Positions 46,040 to 56,689 of a DNA stretch of 64,000 bases are shown one piece after another. The position numbers and the translations under genes were made by a program. Each line of letters starts with the position of its first letter. The stretch's first letter is position 1. The DNA is taken from contig JAAEAF010003577.1 in the NCBI GenBank assembly GCA_011037195.1, positions 1 to 64,000 on the forward strand, in the 5' to 3' direction. Under the pieces are notes generated by a model. It was not told the DNA's origin and did no database searches. It was given only the letters and a program-made list of their open reading frames with translations. The stretch is from Triatoma infestans. Its lineage: Eukaryota; Arthropoda; Insecta; Hemiptera; Reduviidae.

Positions 46040-46302
46040 GTTTTTGGTGTTCGTTACGACCGCTGTATTCAATGTTGTAAATTGGATGTTGAGGTTCGGT
46101 CATAAGAAAGAACTTCAATTTCAAAAAAGAACTTCTTTTTCAACACTTGGTGATGGTATGTCACAGGTTAAACTAGATTAATTACTACTGGAATTTCTAA
46201 CTGAAAATTTTTATCCTGAAGAAGGCAATAAATTTGCCGAAACGTCGGTAGAAATTTAAAAAGAGTTCTTTCTTATGACCGAACCTCAACATCCAATTTA
46301 CA
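46040..46302 (+). mobile_element. Penelope-like fragment with inverted arms and hammerhead
   Basis: Flanked by the 14-bp direct repeat ACAGAAGATTTTAT (46026-46039 and 46303-46316). Inside, 46074-46114 and 46264-46304 form a perfect 41-bp inverted repeat (the right arm overlaps the duplication by two bases). A hammerhead-like motif precedes the right arm. The size (263 bp) excludes any coding part. Confidence 0.6.
46205..46257 (+). ncRNA. Hammerhead-ribozyme-like motif 4 (best core)
   Basis: Stem I has 11 pairs including two G-U (46205-46215 with 46247-46257). The core CTGAAGA (46216-46222) fits CUGANGA. One extra A follows, then stem II GGCAA-TAAAT-TTGCC (46224-46238) and GAAA (46239-46242). 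Then comes the palindrome ACGT (46242-46245) and C46246 at the cleavage position (GUC). All invariant core bases are present. The self-complementary stem III implies a dimeric fold. Confidence 0.6.
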
Positions 46303-46354
46303 ACAGAAGATTTTATCTATCATAAAGAGAAAGTTGTGTGCGTGTTTCACACCA

Positions 46355-49119
46355 GATTTTTTTTTTTTTTTTTGCTTAACCTTAAGGCAGATACGTTAAA
46401 GATGTTTTAGCCCCTTAAAAAGCAAAAAACATTCTTCACAGAAAATGTATCAAATCATGAAATTTCAAAAATGAACATACTATATTCAAATCTAACAATA
46501 TTGAATTCCATACTATGTACACTTTTGTTGATTTTTTAATAATTGAACTGTAAAAATTTTCTAAATGAAATAATTATAGTGCAAAGACAAAAAAAATTAA
46601 TCTGAATTTATTCTTAAAAAAAAAAAAATTCTGCACATATCCTTTTATATTTTATCCAAGGAAACATTATTTATGTAAATATACCTAATTATTATTTCTG
46701 CAGTGTTCGTTCCTGTTTTGACAAGAAGGGGGCGTATATTTTGTCAGTTTGTATGATATATATATATATATATATATAAGTGTAACTCTACTTAGAAATT
46801 GAGCAAGACGATTATTAAAATTGTTTTTATTTTTATTTTTTTGTATATATATATATATATCGATTATTATATAATCATGTGCGTGGGAGAGGGATATGAT
46901 GAAATGAGGAAAGATGCGTAGTTGGTAAGATATAGTAGTGCGTGCCCTAGTGTTACTCTTGTGTACTAATAGTACAATACATCGTGATATAACGTACCGT
47001 GTCGGAGTGGAACTCATCTTGTATGATCCCTCCCATCTTTCCCGACGACAAGATTGTGCTACTTCCTTATTACTTGCCCGCCAGTCCGCCCTTTGTACTG
47101 GCGCCACAACTGGCCAACTCCTAGTGAACACACATACACACACACACACTAAAACATACACAACTATATATATATATGATGAGTTTCATCTATAGTGTAC
47201 TTGTTTCCCACGAGATGAACCGATTCCTGGAGGTGTCTCTCTTCATCTTCTTCAAACTAACATCGCTTCCTTTAACACTATCCTACAACTACTATGTCCA
47301 TACTTATTTACTATCTGGGTACCCTCTATCATATTTTTCATCTTAGTGTACGTGTGCATTGGTGAAAAAGGAAATTGGCCAAAGCGATTGTTGTTATTTA
47401 AGAGGACAGAGATATTCTTTGACTTTACTACGAAAATAAAAAAAAAAAAAAGGATCACATCAGAGATTCTATATTATTTCCGGGTTAGTTTCTACATTTA
47501 ACACTGAAATGTTATTATTGCACTGTTTTCAGTAGAAAAAAAAAAAAAGTGCGTGTTAACTATTTACCATTTGTTATGGTTTAATTTCTCATTTTTTCCC
47601 CTTTCTATTTTCATTTATTTTCTGTTGTTAAACTAGTCACTCTTGAAATTAAGGTTTTATATTGAATCGTCAAAACATCTAATCAGGTTTGGTACTTATT
47701 TATATTTTTGTGAAATATAATATCCTAGATCTTTCACGTCGCAGTAGATTTGACTCTCTCTAACACGTCTAATATATCTTTTATTAAATGAAATTGAGGT
47801 ATTGTACTCTATTCTCAGTTATAAAAACCTTTGCTTCGTCCAATGCCAACTCACTCGCCTTTAATACGTGTTTAATTCGGGTTTGCTTTCCGTGTGCCTT
47901 TCAGTGTAACCATATTGACCCAACTAACTTCAACAAAATTTCTGAAACTATATTTAATAACGATCGTGACGTACTAACAATATTATACTTTAACAAAAAT
48001 CACCTTCTGGCAGTTCTTAACCGCTTTTTCTTTCTAGCTACTAAAGTGTCACATGCTTTCTACATAATCCGTTTTTCAATTTCAACTGCCATGACCTTAC
48101 CAAACTTCACAACTGAGAATTACTAATAAAGTAGAAACATTTTGGAATTGGAAATTTTTATTTGGAAAAACAATCTTGATCTAAGACGATGATTATGTGA
48201 AAATTACTAACCTTAAACCTACATTTCTCTTGGGTTCTCTTGTGGGCAGCTTTCAACCATGTCCAAGGTGAAAAAAAAAGATTGTCCATTAATTTACATT
48301 ACCGACACATATAATGCATGTTTTACTAGTTTTACCATTGCAAAAATACTTTATCATTTTGGAGTAATCAGAAAATGAAGCGTAAATTAATAATTTTCGA
48401 GAACAATCTTCTCTATTTTAATGTCTTATAAAATAAAATTCACTAGAGTTTCGTCAGTGTGATCAATGAGCAAACAGATGTACAAATTATACTGAAAAAG
48501 AAATTACGCAAAACTTATAAATATGGTTTTTAAAAAATATAATTGATTATGAATATAAAATGGAAGGATATTTTCAATGCCGTGACACAATTATGGATAA
48601 AATCAGGAAGAAAAGTAATATCCGTATATATATGAATAAAAACATGCAGTTCGAAACACTTGAATTCCAAATTTATAATGGTATTTTTTTAGGATTAAAT
48701 GATGAAGACTTCTTTTAACTTTCACAAAAATCGTTCAAGTGATTTTTTTTTTGTCTTTGGTAATAAAAATGTTGCCAAATTTTGTTTAATCATTTTAATA
48801 GAAATTGTAGAATATATTCTACAAATTATATAATTAACTTCTGAATATGATTTCTGTGCCAGACAGGAAAATGCCCCAGACTTAAACGAGTTTCACATTC
48901 CTGCCTTAGAAAGATGAATTTCATTTAATAAATATCAAATAGATTTCAATTTCATGTTTTATAACAGTTTGCGGCGGATATTACTTTTGAAATGTCAATT
49001 TGTCGAGTAGATAAATAATTCGTTCACAACTGTTTTACATATTTCAGCTCCGTTAGTATACTCAGGTGGTGCTTACAAGTGCAACCATCTCTTCCTATCC
49101 TTTATCACCCCCTACAAAA
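46355..49119. other. AT-rich and mixed non-coding stretch
   Basis: (AT)n tracts at 46758-46779 and 46843-46860, and a balanced-composition patch at about 46935-47130. The 112-codon plus ORF at 47788-48126 has no motif I recognise and could be chance. Near 48855-48920 short Cys-containing frames occur without a clear family. Confidence 0.35.
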
Positions 49120-49610
49120 ACCAGAAAATAGCCTAGCCTGATGATGTAATGACTAAGTCATCGGCGTGCCAAGGGTTGCCCACATCTGGACTAGAGACTC
49201 TAAAAATGGATCTGGTATCTGAGATATTTTGTCTTGGCGAATTGTGATACAAAAAGGTTGTTATGTTAAGATCTTTTGGAGTGTGAGGTTGGTGACATAC
49301 TTAGGAGCATCAACTATCTGTCGAAGTACTTTGTGAAGGTATGCCTGAATAGTTCGTATATTTATAGATTTGGCTGAACCCTACAGTTCTAGTCCGTGAG
49401 GCCACACAGGTTTGTGCATGATAATATACATACGAGTCTTTTCGTTCCTTAAGTAATTTAGATCGTCTTCCGAGAAGTCTATAAAGAAGTTTGGCACGTT
49501 GCTTGTCTTTTAAGTCTTATGTGAGGACTCCATGTGAGTCACTTGTCTATGAAGAGCCCAAGATAGCTCACCAGATCTGTAACAGCTAGAGTATTACTGT
49601 TGGAGAAGAC
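49120..49610 (-). pseudogene. Jockey-type LINE ORF2 fragment (after the RT domain)
   Basis: Minus-strand frames give LVSYLGLFIDK, then KPVWPHGLEL, a stop, and GSAKSINIRTIQAYLHKVLR followed by QIVDAPKYVTNLTLQKIL. This order (YLGL-D-LTW, then WPYGIELWG, then NAPWYVTN-TLH) is characteristic of the region following the reverse transcriptase in jockey-clade LINEs. Many stops show long decay. Confidence 0.75.
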
Positions 49611-49970
49611 AGGAGAACAGAAGCCCCGCCGGGGAGGGAAAAAGTAAATATTTAGGTCATTATTTTTTCAGTTTTTATTTCATCAATACTAGCTGCTCTC
49701 TCATTGTCAACTTGATTTTTAATATCTCGGTGGGGGGAGGGGGAGCACCGATTTTTCCCGTAATACAGTTAATATAATTATTATGATTGAAAATTTTCTT
49801 GAAACAGGAATTCCTATTTCAATGTTTAGTTGCCCTAACACCATTACACTACCATTGCAATAGGTAGGAAGTGAACAATTACTTCTCAGATCTGAATGTG
49901 ATTATATTGTACTCCAGAAGACAGTGCTGAGATCAAAACCTTTTAGGTTTGTACTCGTCTGTTCTCATCT

Positions 49971-50770
49971 CCTTGGTGCTACAACCCATTGCGGGTACTG
50001 GCCCTCTCAAGAATACTGCACCACTCATCCGGTCTCTGGCGGCAGACCACCAATTCTGGATACCCAGAAGTCTGGCATTGCCGCTTATGCCATCTTCCCA
50101 TCACAGCCTCGGCCTTCACAGCCTTCCAATAGTTCTTCTCCGTTCTGGCTTAGAAGTGTTCACTTTCCTTTGGGTTGCATCTTCACTCATTCTTAAGACA
50201 TGGCCTATCCATAGCAATTTGGCTAAGCTAATATGCTTAATGGCATCAGGTTCTTTGTATACTTCTGATAGCTCAAACGAATCCGACCAACATTATCTTG
50301 ATAGATTTGCAAACATTGCGGTTTTTCATGTATTTCAGGTATCAAAAATAACACATTCTCAGCGACATACCTTTGTGTAATGTCCCTTGCGTATGCCAGG
50401 ACTTGTTCACCTGTATTATATATGATCGTTGTTTTCACAAGTCTTGCATCTCTTAAGGAGCATTCATTTAACATTAAAGATGGTATATGTCTTTCTTAAT
50501 GAAATCCCTTGCCAGCCACGTTCGCCTTGAAATTTATTTTTCAGTACTCCCTGCACTCTTACTCGGCCACTGATGTCTAATATTGTTGTTCTGAAGAAGC
50601 ATATTAGATTAAAGTGGATTCCTAGCTTCTTCATTGCTTACGCTTCATATGCAGCTTTGAATTCCACGAAAGATAAATGAATTTTAAGGTTGAATTCTAT
50701 TGCTTTCTCCAGAACCTGTCTCAGATTAAGCAGCTGATCTGTTGTAGGTTTCCTTTCATGAGGTCACATT
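49971..50770 (-). pseudogene. RTE-like LINE ORF2 fragment
   Basis: From right to left the frames read TTDQLLNLRQVLEKAIEFNL and then FVEFKAAYEA, where the catalytic FxDFKAAYD of the reverse transcriptase is changed to Glu. Next is GRVRVQGVLKNKFQGERGWQ, the start of the following motif. After a gap lacking the main catalytic motif come KHISLAKLLWIGHVLRMSED, then GIQNWWSAARDR. This last part matches the GHV-RM...R-W...A-DR C-terminal pattern of such LINEs. Stops and substitutions make it inactive. Overlapping plus-strand ORFs are antisense shadows. Confidence 0.7.
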
Positions 50771-52065
50771 TATATTATTCTATTTCATTTTCAGTATAAG
50801 GTTGAAGTTTACGATTAAGGATGTTAAAAAATACTTTGTACTCTGTTGGGAGGAGGGTGATTTTACTGCAGATTGTTTAGAAGGAACGTTTATTTTAACA
50901 GCATCTGCCTCAATGCTATATCAAACTAAAGGTATATTTTAGCAAGTCAGTTTACATATTTGGAACATAAAGAGTATTAAGGTTAAAAAAAAAACCTTAA
51001 TACTCTTCAATAATAATTAATAAATATTTAATTTTGAATAGAAAAGTTTAATAACTCGTACTCATAATGTTATTTTAAGGTCAAATTTATCATTGTTTTT
51101 TTTTTTCAAATCAATATTTATTCTTATAATTCTATTTTATTTTCTACATTAATCAAGTTCAAATCCGGCTTTTGTATTAAAATTTAATAGGTCAAAATTA
51201 ATTTTTTAATATATGTAAATACTATTAAAACATAAATTTAGAAAAAGAAAATACAAAGAAAATGTAATTATTTTGCATATAAAATAGTGATTTATCCATT
51301 CAAAAAATAAAAGTATTGATTGTAAATTTATAATATTCTCATGGCAGAGCCATAAACAATAAAATATTATGCTTATTCTCAATAAAGGTTTTAAATAAAT
51401 TGGAAATTTTAACATTATTGTTGAAAAAAAATATTTATTATTCATTTTAATTTCATTACATTAAACATTCATTAACTGAATTTGTTTGGTCATAATATAT
51501 CCACTTTCTTCTTGTCCTCGTTAATAATTTGAATATATTTGGTGATATGTTCTAATTTCCTTTAATATTTTATGCAAAGTCACATAACAGAGGAATTAAC
51601 GGGAAATAATGTTCGAGACTTTGTGATAATTCCATTAGGTTTTCCTCCTCTAGTTTTTTAAAAAAAAAATCTATAGTTTAGATTACTATGAATATTTAAG
51701 ATTTGGAAATTATTCCAATTGTTGGAAAGTTCAAGTGGAGAAATATTTAGGGGCATTGACAATTCGATGTAGGATTATAATCTGAAAGGATTGAATACAA
51801 TTGGAGATTGGAGATCATACAGAGCTCCCAATAAAAACTGTCCGCGCAAGTGGCCACAATTCTGCGTCGTACGCATACATTCATGTTTGACTTACTTAGA
51901 TATGGTAATTGACTTGTACATTTTTTTTTTTCTATTCTTTTAAGTCTACGTACGCTTAATGGATCGCATACTATAGACGAGTCGCCTATCGTATAGTGTA
52001 TCTCTGACATTTTGTATCGAGATACTGAAGTTGATATGTGATTGGTAAATGCTATTTAAAAAAAC
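50771..52065. other. AT-rich non-coding stretch with one strong hairpin
   Basis: A perfect 15-bp inverted repeat with an A8 loop lies at 50970-51007. The rest is AT-rich. The ORFs at 51206-51445 and 51747-52010 (both minus) show no motif. Confidence 0.45.
50970..51007. repeat. Perfect 15-bp hairpin
   Basis: AAGAGTATTAAGGTT (50970-50984) and its exact complement (50993-51007) flank eight A. It resembles a terminator or foldback, but in this context no transcript end is evident. Confidence 0.75.
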
Positions 52066-52069
52066 AAAT

Positions 52070-52610
52070 CTAGTGTGAAACACTCATATGACTTTACCTT
52101 ACTGATTTTAATACAATTTGTATTGAATGAAAATTTTTCCTTACATTAATTTAATAATTTCACTCATTTGTCCTAAACATTGAATATAGACATAGTTAGA
52201 CCTAAGCAGTTACAAAAACTGTGATTACTTTATTGCCCGTCCACCATCATAATTGGATAAATCAAATAAAATTTGAAATTTAATGCCCACACTTAACCGT
52301 GCAGAACTATCAAAAAATCAATTTTTTCGGAATAATTTTATTACAAATAAAAGTGAAAGATTCATATTATCTGCGCACTTAGTATTTCAACTTTAAAGGA
52401 AATCATTAAAATCAAGAGATTCGAGAAATTCCAACAAAAAAAAAACTCAGTCCCGCTTCCGGTTAACTAAATTTATTCAGTTTTGGAATTCTAGCAATGT
52501 TTCTAATGTATATATTAATATTATATATTAATGAAGAACCATGCATCTTATTGAAGTGGTATTCTAGAGGAAAGCTATACAGTGCTGTCTTCAGAGAATA
52601 AAGCTATACA
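52070..52610 (-). mobile_element. HINE-like repeat, right part
   Basis: The terminus TAGTGTGAAACACTCATATG is followed by ACTTTACCTTACTG. GTGTGA pairs imperfectly with TCATAT. Minus-copy phrases follow up to a duplicated AGAGAATAAAG...ATACAGTGCTATAC segment (about 52575-52625). The copy resumes at about 53163, after a jockey fragment. Confidence 0.55.
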
Positions 52611-52616
52611 GTGCTA

Positions 52617-53162
52617 TACAGAGAATAAAGTTAAACGAACAAAAATTATGAAAATATCACTTTTACTTTAAGGAAAATTACCTGTGCCCCAATAAACTAT
52701 AATGGAATTCCTCTTTCTCACGTTAATGTTGACCGCTACATTGGGCTGTATATAGACAAACGCCTGACATAGAACACTCACACTAAACTGAAAAGACAAG
52801 AACTGAACAACCGCTTTCGACTGTTTAAAAGACTACTTGACAACAGATCTAAACTGACTTTACTAAACAAACGATTAATATAAAACTCAGTCCTAAAACC
52901 AATCTGGGCATATGGAATAGAACTTTGGGGCTCCGCGAAGCGTATTCAACCAATATTCAACGAATCCCAAACCCTTCAATCAAAAATTATGCGCGCCATT
53001 GTTAACGCACCCTAATTTGTCTCGAACCTTACAATCCACAATGAAGACTTAATATCCCATTCGTGACCGATGTTGCTTCCTCTTGTTATAAAAAAATTCC
53101 AAAAAAAACATGTCCTACCATGTAAACCCTTTAGCCAGAAATCTCTCTCTGTCTTCCAGAAC
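52617..53162 (+). pseudogene. Jockey-type LINE fragment (+)
   Basis: The frame runs ITCAPINYNGIPLSHVNV, then YIGLYIDKRL, then KRQELNNRFRLFKRLLDNRS, then KPIWAYGIELWGSAKRIQPI, then MRAIVNAP and further to NPLARNLSLSSRTP. This is the post-RT region of jockey LINEs. Stops interrupt it at several points. It lacks the 3' end present in the related minus-strand copy at 55.0 kb and passes straight into HINE-like text. The same element in inverse orientation is 55046-56650. Confidence 0.8.
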
Positions 53163-53545
53163 TCCCCAAAAAATCAATTTTTTCGTGAAAATGTAAGAAA
53201 TGAAAGTGGTAGGCATTTTTATATTTAATTAATAAACAAAGTTTAAACAGAATCACGAATAAAAACCTTAAAAACTGTACAAAAAAACATGACGTAAATT
53301 TGCACTTCAGCTCAAAACTTTCATATAATATGTGGTGTTTAAACGAACTAGAAAGTTTAAGCTTTCTATGAGTTTTCTTTTTTGATATATTTTGTCACAC
53401 ACATGCCCCTTTCGCTAAAAACATTTTTTCCAAACTCAGGGGACCTCAAGTAGCATCTCTGATGATAACTTAATTTCGAAATTTTTTTTCACAAACACAC
53501 ACAACTTTCTCTTACAAAAGTAAGAGAAAGTCAAAAGGAAAAGAG
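53163..53545 (-). mobile_element. HINE-like repeat, left part, ending in a palindrome
   Basis: It resumes with AAAAAATCAATTTTTTCGTG and follows minus-copy order to TTCGCTAAAAACATTTTTTC. At the end, AACTTTCTCTTACAAAAG is followed at once by TAAGAGAAAGT, forming a palindrome of two abutting termini (about 53502-53531). Confidence 0.5.
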
Positions 53546-54779
53546 AAAGTCAAAAGGAAATAAAAAAAAACTTTACGTAGAAATAGATAATCGACAAATT
53601 TAATTAAAAAAACGAACAAAGTGCAAGTTACGTGCTGCTGATCCAGAAATACAGAAGTTCCCTGATCGTGACTAAGTTCCTTAGTCGAAAGCTAGGAGAA
53701 GAAAAATGGAAAAAAACTTTAAATCAAGGACCGGATGTTTTCATAAATATCCCTAAAACAACATTTATTCAGCTAGTTTACAGTATTCATCCAAAAATTA
53801 AAATTAAATTATTAAGTTTAGTAAAATTAAAATTATAATAATAAATTTGAGTGGCCAAAAAAATTTGTATACTCAAAATTTAAAAGTATTGAAATGATCG
53901 AGAAATGCAATTAATGATAACAGAATACCTCTAATAAATTATTTTGAATTGTTTTCATCGTGATTGAGAATAAATAACCTAACCTACAGACAGATAAACA
54001 GACAGAGATTGTAAAATCAACGTCAATCCAAAGCATAGGCAAAATTTCGAATTGTATTTACATAGATATGTATGCATCGTGTTTAATTAATAATATTGTT
54101 ATTTGGGGAATAAATATTGTACTGTGCTTTCAAGCAGCATTACAGAGGACGACTCAATCGGAATAATTAAATAAGACACAGGCGGAGATTCATCAATCAA
54201 ATGTGAAGGACAACAATGTTTGCTTGCTAGTATAATATATATATATATCTGTAGTGAAGCCAATAGTAATGCACTGATGAGAGTGGATAGGAGCAGTTGG
54301 CATAAGTAGATATACCTTTAGTAACTACAATGTGGCAAACTGTAGCGGCTTCTGCTACTGGTCGTTTGCTGCAGCTTTCTCTCCTAATGTTTGTTAAGTA
54401 AATTTCGGTTTAGCTGGCGTTCTGATGGTTCCCCGACAGCCTCTGCACACATAGTTTCAATCTGTGCTTGAACTCACTTCCACACTCTGCCTTCCTCCCA
54501 ATCATACTATGTTGTTGAACTGTCTGCTGCAGGTCAGAGTCTATATGTAAAAGAGGGTTGTGTAGTAGGACAACGTCATCCCAATTAGTCTGCATGTTTG
54601 TCATCCCCAACCCTTCTCGCTCCTTGTTGCATTTCCCCTTCACCTTGCCACCTGCTTGACAAAATAGGACCTCCACTTAGTCCATAAGCTGTACATGGCA
54701 CTCACCTTTTATTTTTGAATTTGAAAGAATTCATCGAATTCTAATTTTATTACGTCTTAATTAGCTAAAATTATTTTCT
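53546..54779. other. Non-coding stretch with one unassigned minus ORF
   Basis: A more balanced block at about 54290-54690 carries an 88-codon minus ORF (54676-54410) with no motif. Flanking DNA is AT-rich, with an (AT)n at 54233-54247. Confidence 0.35.
54410..54676 (-). CDS. Unassigned 88-residue ORF
   Basis: It encodes a fairly complex sequence including NMQTNWDDVVLLHNPLLHID and ending VQRLSGNHQNAS. The local composition is less AT-rich than the surroundings. A GGTGAGT donor-like sequence lies upstream on the same strand (about 54704). No family or domain is recognised. It could be an exon or chance. Confidence 0.2.
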   Translation of the reverse strand: MEVLFCQAGGKVKGKCNKEREGLGMTNMQTNWDDVVLLHNPLLHIDSDLQQTVQQHSMIGRKAECGSEFKHRLKLCVQRLSGNHQNAS

Positions 54780-55045
54780 ATTACTCAACATTTTTTCTCG
54801 GAGTAATTTATTTTTTTTAGGCAGGTTCGGAGGGAACAGTAACATTAAGCTTTCCACTAAAGTATCATTTCAGTTTTACCACCTGTATAATATTAATATA
54901 CATCAGAGTCATTGATAGAATTCCAAAATTGAAGAAAATCAGTTAAGTGCGACATTTTTTCGAATTTTCTCGAAAACGGATAAGATTTTCTTTAAAATTC
55001 GAATGCTCACTGCACAGTTACAATTCTAACTTAATTTTTATTGAC
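54780..55045 (+). mobile_element. HINE-like repeat, left part
   Basis: GGAGGGAACAGTAACATTAA, TTCCAAAATTGAAGAAAATC, TTTTCTCGAAAACGG and GAATGCTCACTGCACAG follow plus-copy order, then stop at the jockey tail. Matching text resumes near 56690 (TTTATTTTTAAAATTTTCCC). Confidence 0.5.
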
Positions 55046-56650
55046 TTTTTTGTCTCTCTTGTTTATTCATTTACGACGCGCTGGTGCGCACAAACAAATC
55101 TGATGACATTCAATACATATAATAATAATAATAATGAAATAAATAAATAAAATAATAATAAAAACAAAAATCACTAAACGACTGGAGGAGCTACACAGTG
55201 ATAGCACTCCAAATAACTCACTGTCACTTGTTGAAAGATCTCGTGGCCATTGACGTTTTGGACGACGAGAGAGATTGCCCGGGAGGGTTCGAGAGGAGAG
55301 ATTTCTGGCTAAAGGGTTTACATGGTAGGTCAGATTTTTATGGAATTTTTTATAACAAGAGGAAGTAACATCGTTCACGAATGGGATATTAAGTCTTCAT
55401 TGTGGATTGTATGGTTCGAGACAATGTAGGGAGCGTTAACAATGGCGCGCAGAATTCTTGCTTGAAGGGATTGGATTCGTTGAATATTGGAACTCTTCGC
55501 GGTGCCCCAAAGTTCTATTGCGTATGACTGGATTGGTTTTAAGACTGAGTTTTATATGAGTCGTTTGTTTAGTAAAGTCAGTTTAGATTTGTTGTTAAAG
55601 TAGTCTTTTAAACAGTTGAAAGCGGTTGTTCAGTTCTTGTCGTTTCAGTCTAGTGTGAGGGTTCTATGTCAGGCGTTTGTCGATGCAACCCAATGTAGCG
55701 GACAACATTAACGTGAGAAAGAGGAATTCCATTATAGTATATTGGGGCACAGGTAATTTTCCTTATAGTAAAAGTGATATTTTCACATTTTTGTTCGTTT
55801 AACTTTATTCTCCAGTTCTCAAACCATGTATCCAGGGAAGAAAGGCGGGATTGAAGGTTTCTTGCTGATGTTACAGATCTCTGTGTGATGGATGCCAGAA
55901 ATATATTTTCAAATGAGAAATGCCAGAAAATGTAACATTCGCTGGCAAAAGGGACTATTCAAGTAGAAGACCAGTATTGTCTTTTAAAGTTCATGAACTT
56001 GTTAGCATTGTCTCTACTCCTTCTTCTCACAGGGAAGATTTGAACGAACAATTAGAAGGCATTCTTTCAGAACAGTCTGTTTTAGATATTCAACCAGAAC
56101 ACTTCAGGAATCAGTGCCAGATATAGAGTTTAGCTTTTAATCTAGATAAATAATTGATTTATACATAATCGCTGTAATATTATAAAAATGCTTAAATTCT
56201 CTTAGAGAATAATATATGTATTTCAAAACAGTGGTGACCTTTTACTTATTTCTAATACTTCTCTCTCTTTCTCAAACATATACACAAGCCTTTTACTAAA
56301 CCGTTCACGCCACAAGCTACTACAACATCACAACACATCAATAACATTTCTACTGAAAAAATTGCCGTATATTCTGCATAGGTAGATAGGGTGGTTTGAG
56401 GATGGGTAGGAATGTCGGTAGTGTATATTGTGTAGAGAACAGGGCCCAGGATGCTTCCCTGAGGTACTCCTGCCTCTATTGGATGAAATGGTAGAAGTGG
56501 AAGAACCTATTATTACTCGGAAATACCTATCAGAAAGGCAGGGATTTAAGGATAAGATAGTAAGTGAATGGAAGTATTCCCTTGAGCTTTCAGAACAAGC
56601 CTTGATGCCCAAAACCGATCAAAAGCTTGTTTGACATCTAGGAAGATGCC
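55046..56650 (-). pseudogene. Jockey-type LINE copy (-) with RT motifs, itself interrupted
   Basis: From right to left: the RT segment AGVPQGSILGPVLYTIYTTD (about 56473-56435 and on) and STYAEYTAIF, where the catalytic YADD is YAEY (56380-56369). A foreign insertion (about 56347-55907) follows. Next are ASITQRSVTSARNLQSRLSS, LDTWFENWRIKLNEQKC, and the post-RT region shared with the 52.6 kb copy. It ends in NPLARNLSSRTLPG (55378-55067 ORF) and an (ATT)n-like tail near 55118-55160. It is inactive because of the active-site change, stops and the insertion. Confidence 0.85.
55907..56347 (+). other. Unidentified insertion inside the jockey copy
   Basis: The LINE reading frame is clean on both sides but absent here. 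The segment holds a 68-codon plus ORF (55920-56126; MPENVTFAGKRDYSSRRPVL at its start), then AT-rich DNA with AACAGTGGTGACC near 56228. It might be part of an LTR element (ORF end plus LTR and primer region), but ends and target duplication are not clear. Confidence 0.45.
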
Positions 56651-56689
56651 AGAACAGCACTCCTTCCGCTTAAGAGGGGAAGTGAACTT

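Larger units (their letters stand above)
43586..46354 (+). mobile_element. HINE-like repeat carrying three nested insertions
   Basis: The left terminus is TTTTCTCTTACTCC at about 43586. The right terminus is AAGAGAAAGTTGTGTGCGTG followed by TTTCACACC (46324-46352), with the hairpin. Between them, family text is broken by LINE copy 3 (44044-44759), LINE copy 2 (44809-45819) and a Penelope-like piece (46040-46302). Each is flanked by a readable direct repeat, and removing them restores family order up to about 44808. The stretch 45833-46025 is unexplained. Confidence 0.6.

Noticed and set aside
46685..47161. 158-codon minus ORF
   Set aside because: It reads through (AT)n and (TG)n tracts and shows no domain.
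47788..48126. 112-codon ORF as a host gene
   Set aside because: No motif, no start or splice context, Phe/Asn/Ile-rich composition expected of AT-rich DNA.
49924..50380. Two overlapping plus-strand ORFs
   Set aside because: They are antisense to the RTE-like LINE, whose motifs are clear on the minus strand.
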